Source: Symbiodinium sp. CCMP2592
Taxonomy: Eukaryota; Sar; Dinophyceae; Suessiales; Symbiodiniaceae
Reading direction: 5' to 3'
Length of the DNA stretch: 64,000 nucleotides
NCBI GenBank assembly: GCA_905221615.1
Contig: CAJNDT010005914.1
Location: 716,183-780,182, forward strand
In this document: piece after piece, positions 41,753 to 50,457 of the stretch
Layout of the letters: each line of letters opens with the position of its first letter
How positions within the stretch are numbered: position 1 is the first letter of the stretch
Notes under the pieces: generated by a model
Databases searched by the model: none
What the model was told of the DNA's origin: nothing
Seen by the model: only the letters and a program-made list of their open reading frames with translations
Made by a program: the position numbers and the translations under genes

Positions 41753-42140
41753 AGCCTGGCTCAAGGTGCCAAACAATGCATCTTGACTTGGCTCTGTGAT
41801 CCTCAGATGAAACGTTGACTTAGTGCTGGACGACCGACTCGTCGCCGGGCCGGCCTGCCACGTCGGTGGTCTGTCCATCGGTCTGATTTATTTATGATTA
41901 CACCTCACGAATCCGCCTCATGCGGGACACTGACCGGCCCCATGTGAAGCTCTCGCCTTGGAGCAAAAAGTAGACAGGTAAATACCGGAACACCCACTGC
42001 ATCCAGGGATGTGGCAGGTCATGAAGATGTTGCCGAAAGCCTGTCCACGGGAAAATGCATCATTGCTGTAAACAAATGAGGTGGCACCCATGATGCATGA
42101 GCTGCACTTGTTTTGCCATCATTGCACGACCGTCGGTTTC

Positions 42141-42554
42141 TGCGTGGGGGAATTGATCTCGACTTGGTTGCTGCTCTCCCCCCAGAGCTGTAATGAATGT
42201 AGGTGTGGCTGGCTAGCACTCTCCACAATGGGACCCTGTCTCTCCCTCTTACTCCCAACATGACTAAGCAGCCATTAACCGTTCCTGTTCCTTTTGCACT
42301 CACTGCCCAAATCTAAACCGAAGTGCCCCGATTCTGATTTGTAGAAACACACTAGCACTTAGCTATGGGCATTGACTTGAGCCAAACGTTGCGTTGGCGG
42401 TCACATAGAAAGGTAAAGACGAGGGATGCGTAGCATGCCCCCTTAGAGTCGAGGGACGCGTAGCGTGCCCCCTTCTCTTGCACTTTACACGGTCTTGCTC
42501 ACAGCTCTTATAGTGACACCTTAGAACTTGACAAGGCATCGCAGTCCGTTCGCA
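42141..42554 (-). repeat. 3' LTR of copia copy 2 (414 bp)
   Basis: It matches the 5' LTR closely at both ends, but a central block (about 42228-42360) is strongly diverged from the corresponding part of the 5' LTR. The terminal TGCG...CGCA is a 4-bp inverted repeat. The twin 24-bp direct repeats lie at 42421-42444 and 42451-42474. Confidence 0.9.
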
Positions 42555-42560
42555 CCCCCC
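42555..42560 (-). promoter_or_regulatory. Polypurine tract of copia copy 2
   Basis: GGGGGG on the coding strand, immediately upstream of the 3' LTR. Position and sequence are identical to copy 1. The 258 nt from here to the ORF2 stop (42561-42818) form the 3' non-coding region, and nothing else is evident in it. Confidence 0.6.
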
Positions 42561-42818
42561 ATGAGTTGCGTCTCCGACGCTGCTCACCCGGAAGATGGCA
42601 CGATAGGACAACAGAAAATGTTCCGCCGCAACGTTGACATTGAAAATCAGAGCTTTGCATCCCAATTAGAAACGTTGTGACACTCATCTACGTCAGTAAC
42701 GATCCCCTGAAATGACAAACGAATCAGGCGTCACCGAAGAAAGAAGCATTCGCGATGGCATTCCATGGGCGAAGCTCAGAGGTCACGAACTGATAGGCGA
42801 GGAAGACCAAGCGTTGAT

Positions 42819-45800
42819 TCATCTCCATCTTCGCGTGGTCGCAGGATCGCGGTCCCAGGGCCGGAGGTTTTCCTCTGGATACTGTTCCCGATGCTTTCCC
42901 TTGTCCTTGCCTTTGTTTCGGCCTTTGCCGGCGGTGTAGTCGTAGTAGGAGTTGGAGTTCCAGCCTCCATGCTGCTCACCTCCGGTTCTCCCACGCCCTT
43001 TTGAAGGTCCCTTGGCCGAAGAAGCGCTTTCACGTTCCTCCGTAGTGACAGGCGTGTCCAGGATGGAAGTACCACCTGGAGGGAGATAGTCAGCGGCCGA
43101 AATGTGGTGTAGGGCTTCAGTACGCTTGGTCGTCGGGTTTTGCTGTCTCTCAGCCTTGGATCTGTTCAATCTGTCCATGAAATGCGCAGGCATTTGCACA
43201 CTGTGGTCCACCAGCAAGCCGATGGTCTGGACTGACTGATCAGAATGAGTCAGCAGGATACCGACGGGGTCGATGTACAAGAAGTCCACCGGTCCAGTTG
43301 GCGTTGGTCGTAGCACTGAGAATTGTTGGTGTCCCGTCACCATTGGAATCACCTCGCACAGGACGTTCAGGCAACAAAAGTGCATAGCCTTCACATCTTC
43401 ATCCCTTTCGCTCTTCAAGTAAGTAGTAGGGTTGAAGTTGTCCCTGCCAATTCCCATCATGTTGGCTCCCCGTGTAAGCAACGAAAGCATCTGGTTCGTC
43501 CGGAAGCGCTTCAAGGTGTAAGTCCCGTTGGGATCATACTGCTTGAGGTTCTCAGGCTCCTTGGCAAAGCGAATGATCTCCTCATCAGTCACATCCTTGC
43601 TCACACCCGTTTCCCTATCCACTGCCGCCAAAGATCCCCACTTTCCAAGCACATCATAGCGTTGGCCAAGTGCGAAACTTTCCCTCATCTGGAACAACGG
43701 CATAGTCGCCCACTTTGCGAATCCTGACCAAGCCTTGTAGATGGATCTGCATACCACGTATGCCATGTACGAAAGAGCGGTCATGTTCGCGTCAATGCAA
43801 TGGGCATTTCGCTTTCCAGAATAGTAGGATGGCTGCATGGCGGTACGTGCAAGTTGTAGCTCAGGATCGATGTTCAAAGACTGGCCGGTAACGAAGACGG
43901 GACGACGTTCCTGTGCAATTGCTTCTGGTACTGCGTCATCAAAGTCCTCTCCTGGCTCTATGTCCATTTCTTCATCAGGTTCCTGTTCTGGATCGTCCTC
44001 CGCGATGACAGATGGTTCTGGGATTTCCTCAGGTTCCGCAACGGTCTCTACCTCCATGGCTTCCTGCTCCTCTTCGGGCGCCTCAGGCACTGCGGCTGCT
44101 GCGGCTTCCATTGTCTGAGCAATGAAGTCACTGGGGATCTCCGTAGGAGTCTCCCGTTGTGGAGAACCTTGGTAATATCCGCTCGAAACGAACTGTGACC
44201 AGCAAGACGTGCATCGGGAGAAACATGCTGGAACGATGTTGTAGCATGCCGGGCATACCCTCATTCTCCGTCCATCCTCGTCTCTGCGTAGGTCTTCGGG
44301 TCGCCAATTCTTGATGACAAACTTGATTCCTTTGTCCATGTAGTGATGCCGAACCGTGTTCTCCCTGTGGGACTCCAGGACAGTCGTGAGGTCTCGAATG
44401 ATCTGCTCCTTGCTTGTGTCGTGGGGTCCAGGAGGCATCTCGCAAAGCAATTCCATGATCTTGCTTGGCGTTCGGTATCTCTCGAACTCAGGAAGCAACG
44501 GTGATGCATTGTAGTCCAACACCAGCTCTTTCTCCAACCGTTCATCGTAGATCTTTTCCACCAGAGCGAAAGAGTGTGTATCTCGAGGATCCGGGACGCA
44601 AAACCATACCTCCTTGACGAAATGGAAAGGTATCGTTCGGCCAACGATCACGATGCCGCTGTCTGTGATACGTCCATCTTCTCGTGCAAGGTCCTGCGAT
44701 GGGACATGAAGGACCGCCAATGGCATGTGCTTGGCGTCTCGTCCATGTACTCGCATCTTGGTCGTTGCGTTCCGGTGATCGAACGGCGCAAACACCCCCC
44801 AATAGCTGTGGAGTCTGCCACCTTGGTTGCCTCGGAATTGGCGCCTATGGTCGAAGTCCCCGTCGGGGTCCTCCGAACCAGGCATGATGCCTTGCGTGAC
44901 AATGGAATCCAAGTTGCGGCATGCCGTAGCGTGGAACGCACCTCCAAGACGTTGCAAGAGGGTCATAGATGGAGATATTGCGAACCTGTTCTTGTCCAAC
45001 TGAAGCAAGTTGTTCTGGGGATCTGAGTGCGCAGAGTGACCACTCGTAGCCCGAACTGCCCATGGCTTCACCCAGCCGTTGCATATGTTCAGGTACCTCT
45101 GGCCATGCCGGCAATGATCGTTGTTCTGGATCTCCGTGATCTGGTCCTGAACCGATACCAACCTGTTCGAACCTGCTGATCCAAGAGTTTCCGTGCCGGG
45201 GTCCTTCACTCTCACACCCAGGAACTGCAACCGAATCTTGGCCTTGTGGCGTTTCGTGGCTGCAATCATGTTCCCTTGGAACAATAGCTGAAGTCTTTCA
45301 TTGTACACTCTCTTCTTCTGTTGCTCATCGGTCCTTGAGACCGCTTCGGTGATGCGTCTGCTTTCATGGGTCCATAGTGGCTCATGCCTCACCAAGTCTT
45401 CGATCATCACCCACCCTCCTTCATCACATTTGATGACACTGTTGAATGCCACCTGGCACCTGTTGTCAAGCCATTCCGAGCCTGGGCGCCTGGCGATTCT
45501 GTGGCGCAGGTCAGATTGGATGCATGATAGCGCCCAATCCGCGTTCAGTCTGCGCTGACGGGTGATGTTGCGAAGGACAACTTCGTTCACGAGGTCCCAT
45601 CGATTGTTGATGAAGCTTGCACCCTTGGTTGGGATCAGGTCGAGAATCCCGCACCGGATTGGCCTTCCGCCGCCGATGGATTCGTAGCCTGCATTGGTGT
45701 AGCTATGAGTGGTATCATCGTAAGCAAAGCTAGGACGGTCTCCTCGTTGAGGTAGGCGTCGGTCGCGATGGTCCGAAAGCTGCTCAATGAGGTCCACCAC

Positions 45801-48800
45801 TCGCTGGCTATTCTCTGGTCCCGATTCCTGCAGTGGTACGCCACAAGCATCATGTAGGCCCCGACGGTTCTCCACATCCGTGCAGAGATTGTGTTTGTTC
45901 TCATAACGGATCAAGACCACATCACCCCGTACGGCTTCGCCTCCGCGTCGCGGTCGGGCTTTGGCCTTGGGTCGTCGGTCCGAGGATGCAACACTCACAT
46001 GGTCTGTGGTGTCAACGTCCATTGGCTCAGCCTCTTGTGGAGGTACTCGACGTGGATATCGAAGAAGGCTTTCCTTGATAATCTGGACGCCTCGAAGTAC
46101 CAGATCCCGGGTCGCAGCATTTTCTGTGCAATTGGACAGAGTGTGTAGATCACTGCCACAAGCGACACAGAACGTGAGGCGGTCGCTTCCGACCGACATT
46201 TCGCCCTGAGCGAGTACTCCCACATAGTCCTGAAGCTGCGCGACAAATCCTTCACGAATTGCATGCCTGGGATCAGGGCCTTCTGCACCTTGTTCTTCTT
46301 CGGGTTGCGCATCCACATCTACATCCTGTGCAGGTATTGGTGGAGCAACTGAGAACCCTGGATCGTCCGTGACGTTGTCAGCGGCCTGTGTCTCGTCGGT
46401 TCTCGCAATCTCTACAGGGTAGATATCACCATCGACGATCACTGTGAAATCAATCACGAGGTCAGCGGACATGTTGTTGACGATCTCAGCGACTGCTTCA
46501 TTCTTCTTGGGCGGTGTCCTTTTGCGCGGGGAGTCAACCGTGATCAGCTCGATAGCTTCGGCCGACGCGTAGCGGAAGAATGATCTTTCGATTCCCCTCG
46601 CGCACGCATTTGCTCCCTCAAGGCCACCCCAATTCGGAAAATGACTTGGGTGTCTCATTGCAATTGTAAGAAGCCCGAGCGCCAGCTCCACCGTGTCACC
46701 CAGGAGCTCTTCCTTGGGCAAGACTGACCCTCTGTAGCATTCTTGGCGCTCTTCCGGAGTCAAAAGCATTCTCATGAAACCAGCATAAGCGCAGTTCCCG
46801 GCATCGTAGTAGCAGATGTAGCATGTCTTGCCTTCGGAGTCGTACCCTCTGTCCCATGCCAACTGTTTGGCCTTTCCCCATGCCGCGTACTCGATGGCCT
46901 GACTGGCTGTGATTCGGAGACCACCGTAGTGAGAAACCGTCTTGCCGATGTCTTCATAGACCATCTCCGCACAAACTTTGAGGAACTCCTTGATGTCCAC
47001 GCGAGGATCCACGAATTGGAGCCTCAGGTCATAAAGGTGCTTTGCGCAAGCCAAGGTGTACTTCTGGGACGTGATCAAGTCATTGAAGGAGCCGATTTGA
47101 TGCTGCATCTTCAAGGCTGAAGTATGCGCGCACCCAATGCAGTGTCCAGGATACCCGTTTCCGGTCGGCTTGAAGAAGGCTTGTGCGTAGCACTCAGCCA
47201 ACTTCATTGCTTCACATCCAGAGCAATAGAACGTTCTCCCTTTGACATAACCAGTGTTCGGGGTCGCATAGGTGTCGATCCTGAACCAGTAGTGCCTGTT
47301 GTCGTAGTAGGCTTCGGGAACGGTCATGGCGATGTCAAAATCCTGCCAGGTGACTGTGGACGATTCAGCGACCGTGTCACCCTGGGCACCCGACCTGATC
47401 TGTTGCTGCTGTTCTCCCGTAAACCATGTCTGCGAAATCTTGGTGGACGTCTTGACTTCACTCTTGTCCTCCCAAATCTCGACAAGCGACGGGTGAGCGA
47501 CTGAGTCGGTTCGGACAGTTTCGTCCCATGAGCGAACTTTCGATGCCTCAACAAAGCACGTGGATACCATCTTCTCGCAGAACAGCTGCTTCTCGTAGAT
47601 AGCGAAGCCCAATTTGAACCTGACCCGATTGTCCGGTGCTGGCACCTTTTCGGCTGACAGTGTATGCACGCCTGATGACGCATGTTTCGTCTGGCTGTAC
47701 ATTCTTGACCAAAACGAAGATCCATGAATCACCACGCATGCTCGGGCTCGCAACTCCAGTTCAATATACATTCCCAGCGCGTGGAAGCCGTTGAACAGAG
47801 AAGCTTTCTGTCGAAGGTAATTGCTGGCTGCTCCTACGAACCGTAAGTCGTGATTGATGTTGACAATTGGAGGGCGCGTGGTACGCTTCCCTGCCGCAAT
47901 GATAGGGTCAACGTACGTGACCTTGAGCTGTCGCTGCAAGTCAGAACGAATTGCTGCTCCGTCTCCGACCTCACTCATCGGAAATGATATGTTCTCGATG
48001 AGGATCGCCTGGAGAGACAGATGGTAATGCAATGTGACGGTTGCAAGCTGCTCTTCAGTCAAGCCATCCAATGTCGCATTCACAGATTCCAACGATCCTT
48101 TTGTGACTTGGAAGTTGTAGTTGGCACCTGTGGTGATCGACGGGCTCACAATGTAGATCTCACTCCATCCATGCATGCCGAGGTTCTCTCTCACTGTATG
48201 CGTTGATCCCCTGGTCCTTGCGACCATGTCAAAGTCTTGGACGAGGATTGTGCATTGAGAGCGCATAGTCGCGGCATCAGGCTTGCCACCCATACCCAAA
48301 CTATTGCGAAATCCGTTCAGCGTGTTCATGGTGTTGATCCTTGCTTCTGCCGGAATTTCATCGTTGTCGACAAGATCGTTGTCTGCCTCGATCATCACTG
48401 CCGAGGTAAGCATTGGAGGAGAAGGAAGATGCACGCATGACACCAATGCCAATGCATGGTACAGCCGTGAATACATCCGTAACCACACCTTCGTACTCAG
48501 CTTCACGTAGACCTTCAGGTTGAGACCCTTGTCATCACTTTGAGAGACGGAACGGATCCTTGCCAAATAGGTCACCAGTCTTCTGACGTAATGCTGAATC
48601 GGTGTGGTCCCCACGTCGTGGTTGGCCACGAACTTTGGCGTCTCATCAATGGTAGGTGGGTACTCGTCTTGATCACGGGTCGTCGCCAGCAAGCTCGAGC
48701 GACAGCCCTTTTCATCGATGTTGACATAATGGTACCAACTTTCCTGAGCGCCAGCGGGGATTGGAGCTTCCTCCCATGTCGGTTGCGATGGTTCCTCTTC

Positions 48801-50309
48801 CGGTTGCGAAGTCGATGGTTGTGGAGGAGGTGCCGCGGAAGATGACGACGCCGATGCCGTTGCCTCGTCCGTCCTTGCCCTCTTTGGTCCGTGGCTAGGG
48901 GTGGCTCGAGGCTCGGCAGCGGATCCTTGCGATTGTCCCGGCGTTCTTCCATGCTCAGGGTGCACGATTCCTTCCGGTTCGAGGTTGCTTGCCGTAGGCA
49001 TCGCAACTCTCCCCGTTGAGTATACCCAGCTAGGATGCCGTTGAAGATTGGGCGGAAATAGGCCATCATCTTGCATAAGCGGACTTGGTGCCCCCATCTG
49101 TTGGAATTCTGCTTCCCATATGCCCAACGTGGCGCGTTTGGTAGAGCAGTCGACCACGTACCCAGATTCAACTCCGCACTGATTCCAGGTGTAGCCACGG
49201 AACGCATCCGGCAATTGGAAGCCGTTCCTGTCCTGATCTGCACATACAGCATCCACATGGTGCTTGAGGAAAGCATACGTGGTGTAGTCGGAATCAGGGA
49301 GCACATCGTTGGACCATCTGTAATGCGGGTGTCCAGTTTCTGGATCAACCCATGATACGTAGGAATGAAGCACGTGGAGACAGACACTGAACGCCTGGAG
49401 CGAGTTCATCGCAAAGGCGAGCGGATGTCCCATGCCTTGAGGCATTGTGCGCATCATCAAAGCCAGCTGGTGAACGTTGAGTGGCGTAGCGCCATCGTTG
49501 CTCGCTGCACATTCCTGGTTGTAGGTCCGTAGTCCATACCCAGTGTGTTTTGCGAACATGTACATCAGCTTGCACACCCTACATAACGTAGGCTCCGCCA
49601 ACAGGTCTGATTGGTCAGGTGCTCTACCTGACATAGGCAACTTGTGGTAGTAGTCCTGATTCACCGTATACCATTGTTGAATTCTCGTGTCTGTCACAGC
49701 CTGGTAGGGCGTCTCCACGGAGTTGATGAGAACGGCGAGGTTGTAGTACCCGTCCGCACTGACGATGTTCCTTGTTGCAGTGTTCAAGTCGAACCGAACT
49801 TGTTTTCGTTCTTGTTCCAGTTCAACTACAGCCAATTTTGCATCATCGCGGATCACTTCCTCATCCACCATAAACCTGGTGATGGCATTGAACTTCCCCT
49901 CGTAGTCAGCAACAATGTGTTTGAGACCTCCACCAAACTTGATGACCATGGCGAGTATCTCCCCATAGGGTTTGTCCATGTACTCCTCAGGGGCAGCAAA
50001 TAAGCAAGCTTTGAGGATTTCTCGGACTCGAATGGAAAGATCCCCTCCTGGCGACAGATTTGCACACGTGAACAGCAAGACCAACGGAGGTGCTTTGAAC
50101 GCTGCCCATGTGCGAATGAGATCATTGTCGACCACTTTGTCTTTCGTAATCTTCGGCGGGAGCGAAACGCTCTGCGACGAATCCCCAGAATACATCTCCA
50201 GGAACTTGTGGAACTTCAGAAACGTTCGCATCATCCCACCAGACGGGAAAACTTCTTCGTGGTCCACTCCTTCGAAGGCCAGCTCGTAGGCATTGTAGCT
50301 TTCAGCCAT
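42819..50309 (-). CDS. Copia ORF2, 2496 aa, env-position protein of unknown function
   Basis: It starts MAESYNAYELAFEG 112 nt after the ORF1 stop. I see no signal peptide or clear transmembrane segment, so it is not an obvious envelope. Residues 1-1000 are globular and unrecognised, with a Ser/Ala/Pro-rich linker near 470-520. Cysteine pairs at about 1026-1060 (YCSGC ... HCIGC), 1160-1170 (CYICYYDAGNC), 1378-1393 (CVACGSDLHTLSNC) and 2019-2037 (CPACYN ... CTSC) suggest zinc ribbons. Residues about 1786-1905 (GGAFHATACRNLDSIVTQGI, then VGRTIPFHFVKEVWF) resemble an ADP-ribosyltransferase fold of Tpt1/KptA or PARP type (H-x-T, then S-I-x-x-x-G-I). An acidic Glu-rich stretch and a Gly/Lys-rich tail (GKGRNKGKDKGK) follow. 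ART assignment is tentative; the rest is unknown. The frame is intact over 7.5 kb, so it is or was under selection. Confidence 0.85.
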   Translation of the reverse strand: MAESYNAYELAFEGVDHEEVFPSGGMMRTFLKFHKFLEMYSGDSSQSVSLPPKITKDKVVDNDLIRTWAAFKAPPLVLLFTCANLSPGGDLSIRVREILKACLFAAPEEYMDKPYGEILAMVIKFGGGLKHIVADYEGKFNAITRFMVDEEVIRDDAKLAVVELEQERKQVRFDLNTATRNIVSADGYYNLAVLINSVETPYQAVTDTRIQQWYTVNQDYYHKLPMSGRAPDQSDLLAEPTLCRVCKLMYMFAKHTGYGLRTYNQECAASNDGATPLNVHQLALMMRTMPQGMGHPLAFAMNSLQAFSVCLHVLHSYVSWVDPETGHPHYRWSNDVLPDSDYTTYAFLKHHVDAVCADQDRNGFQLPDAFRGYTWNQCGVESGYVVDCSTKRATLGIWEAEFQQMGAPSPLMQDDGLFPPNLQRHPSWVYSTGRVAMPTASNLEPEGIVHPEHGRTPGQSQGSAAEPRATPSHGPKRARTDEATASASSSSAAPPPQPSTSQPEEEPSQPTWEEAPIPAGAQESWYHYVNIDEKGCRSSLLATTRDQDEYPPTIDETPKFVANHDVGTTPIQHYVRRLVTYLARIRSVSQSDDKGLNLKVYVKLSTKVWLRMYSRLYHALALVSCVHLPSPPMLTSAVMIEADNDLVDNDEIPAEARINTMNTLNGFRNSLGMGGKPDAATMRSQCTILVQDFDMVARTRGSTHTVRENLGMHGWSEIYIVSPSITTGANYNFQVTKGSLESVNATLDGLTEEQLATVTLHYHLSLQAILIENISFPMSEVGDGAAIRSDLQRQLKVTYVDPIIAAGKRTTRPPIVNINHDLRFVGAASNYLRQKASLFNGFHALGMYIELELRARACVVIHGSSFWSRMYSQTKHASSGVHTLSAEKVPAPDNRVRFKLGFAIYEKQLFCEKMVSTCFVEASKVRSWDETVRTDSVAHPSLVEIWEDKSEVKTSTKISQTWFTGEQQQQIRSGAQGDTVAESSTVTWQDFDIAMTVPEAYYDNRHYWFRIDTYATPNTGYVKGRTFYCSGCEAMKLAECYAQAFFKPTGNGYPGHCIGCAHTSALKMQHQIGSFNDLITSQKYTLACAKHLYDLRLQFVDPRVDIKEFLKVCAEMVYEDIGKTVSHYGGLRITASQAIEYAAWGKAKQLAWDRGYDSEGKTCYICYYDAGNCAYAGFMRMLLTPEERQECYRGSVLPKEELLGDTVELALGLLTIAMRHPSHFPNWGGLEGANACARGIERSFFRYASAEAIELITVDSPRKRTPPKKNEAVAEIVNNMSADLVIDFTVIVDGDIYPVEIARTDETQAADNVTDDPGFSVAPPIPAQDVDVDAQPEEEQGAEGPDPRHAIREGFVAQLQDYVGVLAQGEMSVGSDRLTFCVACGSDLHTLSNCTENAATRDLVLRGVQIIKESLLRYPRRVPPQEAEPMDVDTTDHVSVASSDRRPKAKARPRRGGEAVRGDVVLIRYENKHNLCTDVENRRGLHDACGVPLQESGPENSQRVVDLIEQLSDHRDRRLPQRGDRPSFAYDDTTHSYTNAGYESIGGGRPIRCGILDLIPTKGASFINNRWDLVNEVVLRNITRQRRLNADWALSCIQSDLRHRIARRPGSEWLDNRCQVAFNSVIKCDEGGWVMIEDLVRHEPLWTHESRRITEAVSRTDEQQKKRVYNERLQLLFQGNMIAATKRHKAKIRLQFLGVRVKDPGTETLGSAGSNRLVSVQDQITEIQNNDHCRHGQRYLNICNGWVKPWAVRATSGHSAHSDPQNNLLQLDKNRFAISPSMTLLQRLGGAFHATACRNLDSIVTQGIMPGSEDPDGDFDHRRQFRGNQGGRLHSYWGVFAPFDHRNATTKMRVHGRDAKHMPLAVLHVPSQDLAREDGRITDSGIVIVGRTIPFHFVKEVWFCVPDPRDTHSFALVEKIYDERLEKELVLDYNASPLLPEFERYRTPSKIMELLCEMPPGPHDTSKEQIIRDLTTVLESHRENTVRHHYMDKGIKFVIKNWRPEDLRRDEDGRRMRVCPACYNIVPACFSRCTSCWSQFVSSGYYQGSPQRETPTEIPSDFIAQTMEAAAAAVPEAPEEEQEAMEVETVAEPEEIPEPSVIAEDDPEQEPDEEMDIEPGEDFDDAVPEAIAQERRPVFVTGQSLNIDPELQLARTAMQPSYYSGKRNAHCIDANMTALSYMAYVVCRSIYKAWSGFAKWATMPLFQMRESFALGQRYDVLGKWGSLAAVDRETGVSKDVTDEEIIRFAKEPENLKQYDPNGTYTLKRFRTNQMLSLLTRGANMMGIGRDNFNPTTYLKSERDEDVKAMHFCCLNVLCEVIPMVTGHQQFSVLRPTPTGPVDFLYIDPVGILLTHSDQSVQTIGLLVDHSVQMPAHFMDRLNRSKAERQQNPTTKRTEALHHISAADYLPPGGTSILDTPVTTEERESASSAKGPSKGRGRTGGEQHGGWNSNSYYDYTAGKGRNKGKDKGKHREQYPEENLRPWDRDPATTRRWR

Positions 50310-50457
50310 GGCTCGGGTTTCGGTCCTTCCTCCGTAGGAGGGAAGTCCCTACACCCTACTCGACTTCACGGTTCCGGGTTCTCCGTAAGAGGCACCCTTC
50401 CCCGATCCGTCTGGTCAGACCTTAGTTGTTCCTTAGTTGGGGCTGTCTAATAGCCCC
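50310..50457 (-). promoter_or_regulatory. ORF1-ORF2 junction with hairpins
   Basis: A 112-nt spacer separates the ORF1 stop (50422-50424) from the ORF2 ATG (50307-50309). A perfect 6-bp stem (GGGGCT / AGCCCC, 50439-50457) lies 14 nt upstream of the ORF1 stop. The stop region repeats CCTTAGTTG twice (50420-50439 on +). CTTCCTCC/GGAGGGAAG at about 50326-50345 can form a second hairpin 17 nt upstream of the ORF2 ATG. The same layout is conserved in copy 1. This could serve reinitiation, internal entry or splicing; nothing here decides which. Confidence 0.45.

Larger units (their letters stand above)
22797..42131 (+). other. GACCGNC-saturated block (about 207 GACCG in 19.3 kb, strand-biased)
   Basis: Reading the + strand by eye I count about 207 GACCG from 22797 to 42131, about one per 93 bp. 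Nearly all continue as GACCGNC (N = G, A, T or C), and a C usually precedes. The reverse orientation (CGGTC on +) occurs only about a dozen times. A fixed six-base pattern would occur about five times by chance. Copies fall in all three codon frames of the minus-strand exons, in introns, in spacers and in tandem repeats, so the signal acts at DNA or RNA level and is not a protein motif. The copia copies on either side and 19001-22700 hold only a scatter. Confidence 0.85.

Noticed and set aside
22797..42131. The GACCG block as an integrated giant virus or bacterial contaminant
   Set aside because: Introns, an HMG-kinase gene, dinoflagellate-type GC-AG splicing and no viral hallmark genes (capsid, packaging ATPase, DNA polymerase) argue against it. 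Dispersed uptake-sequence logic was considered but is not needed.
42363..42665. ORF through the 3' LTR and polypurine tract
   Set aside because: It overlaps regulatory LTR sequence and has no homologous function. Its counterpart at 61626-61832 differs after the LTR end.
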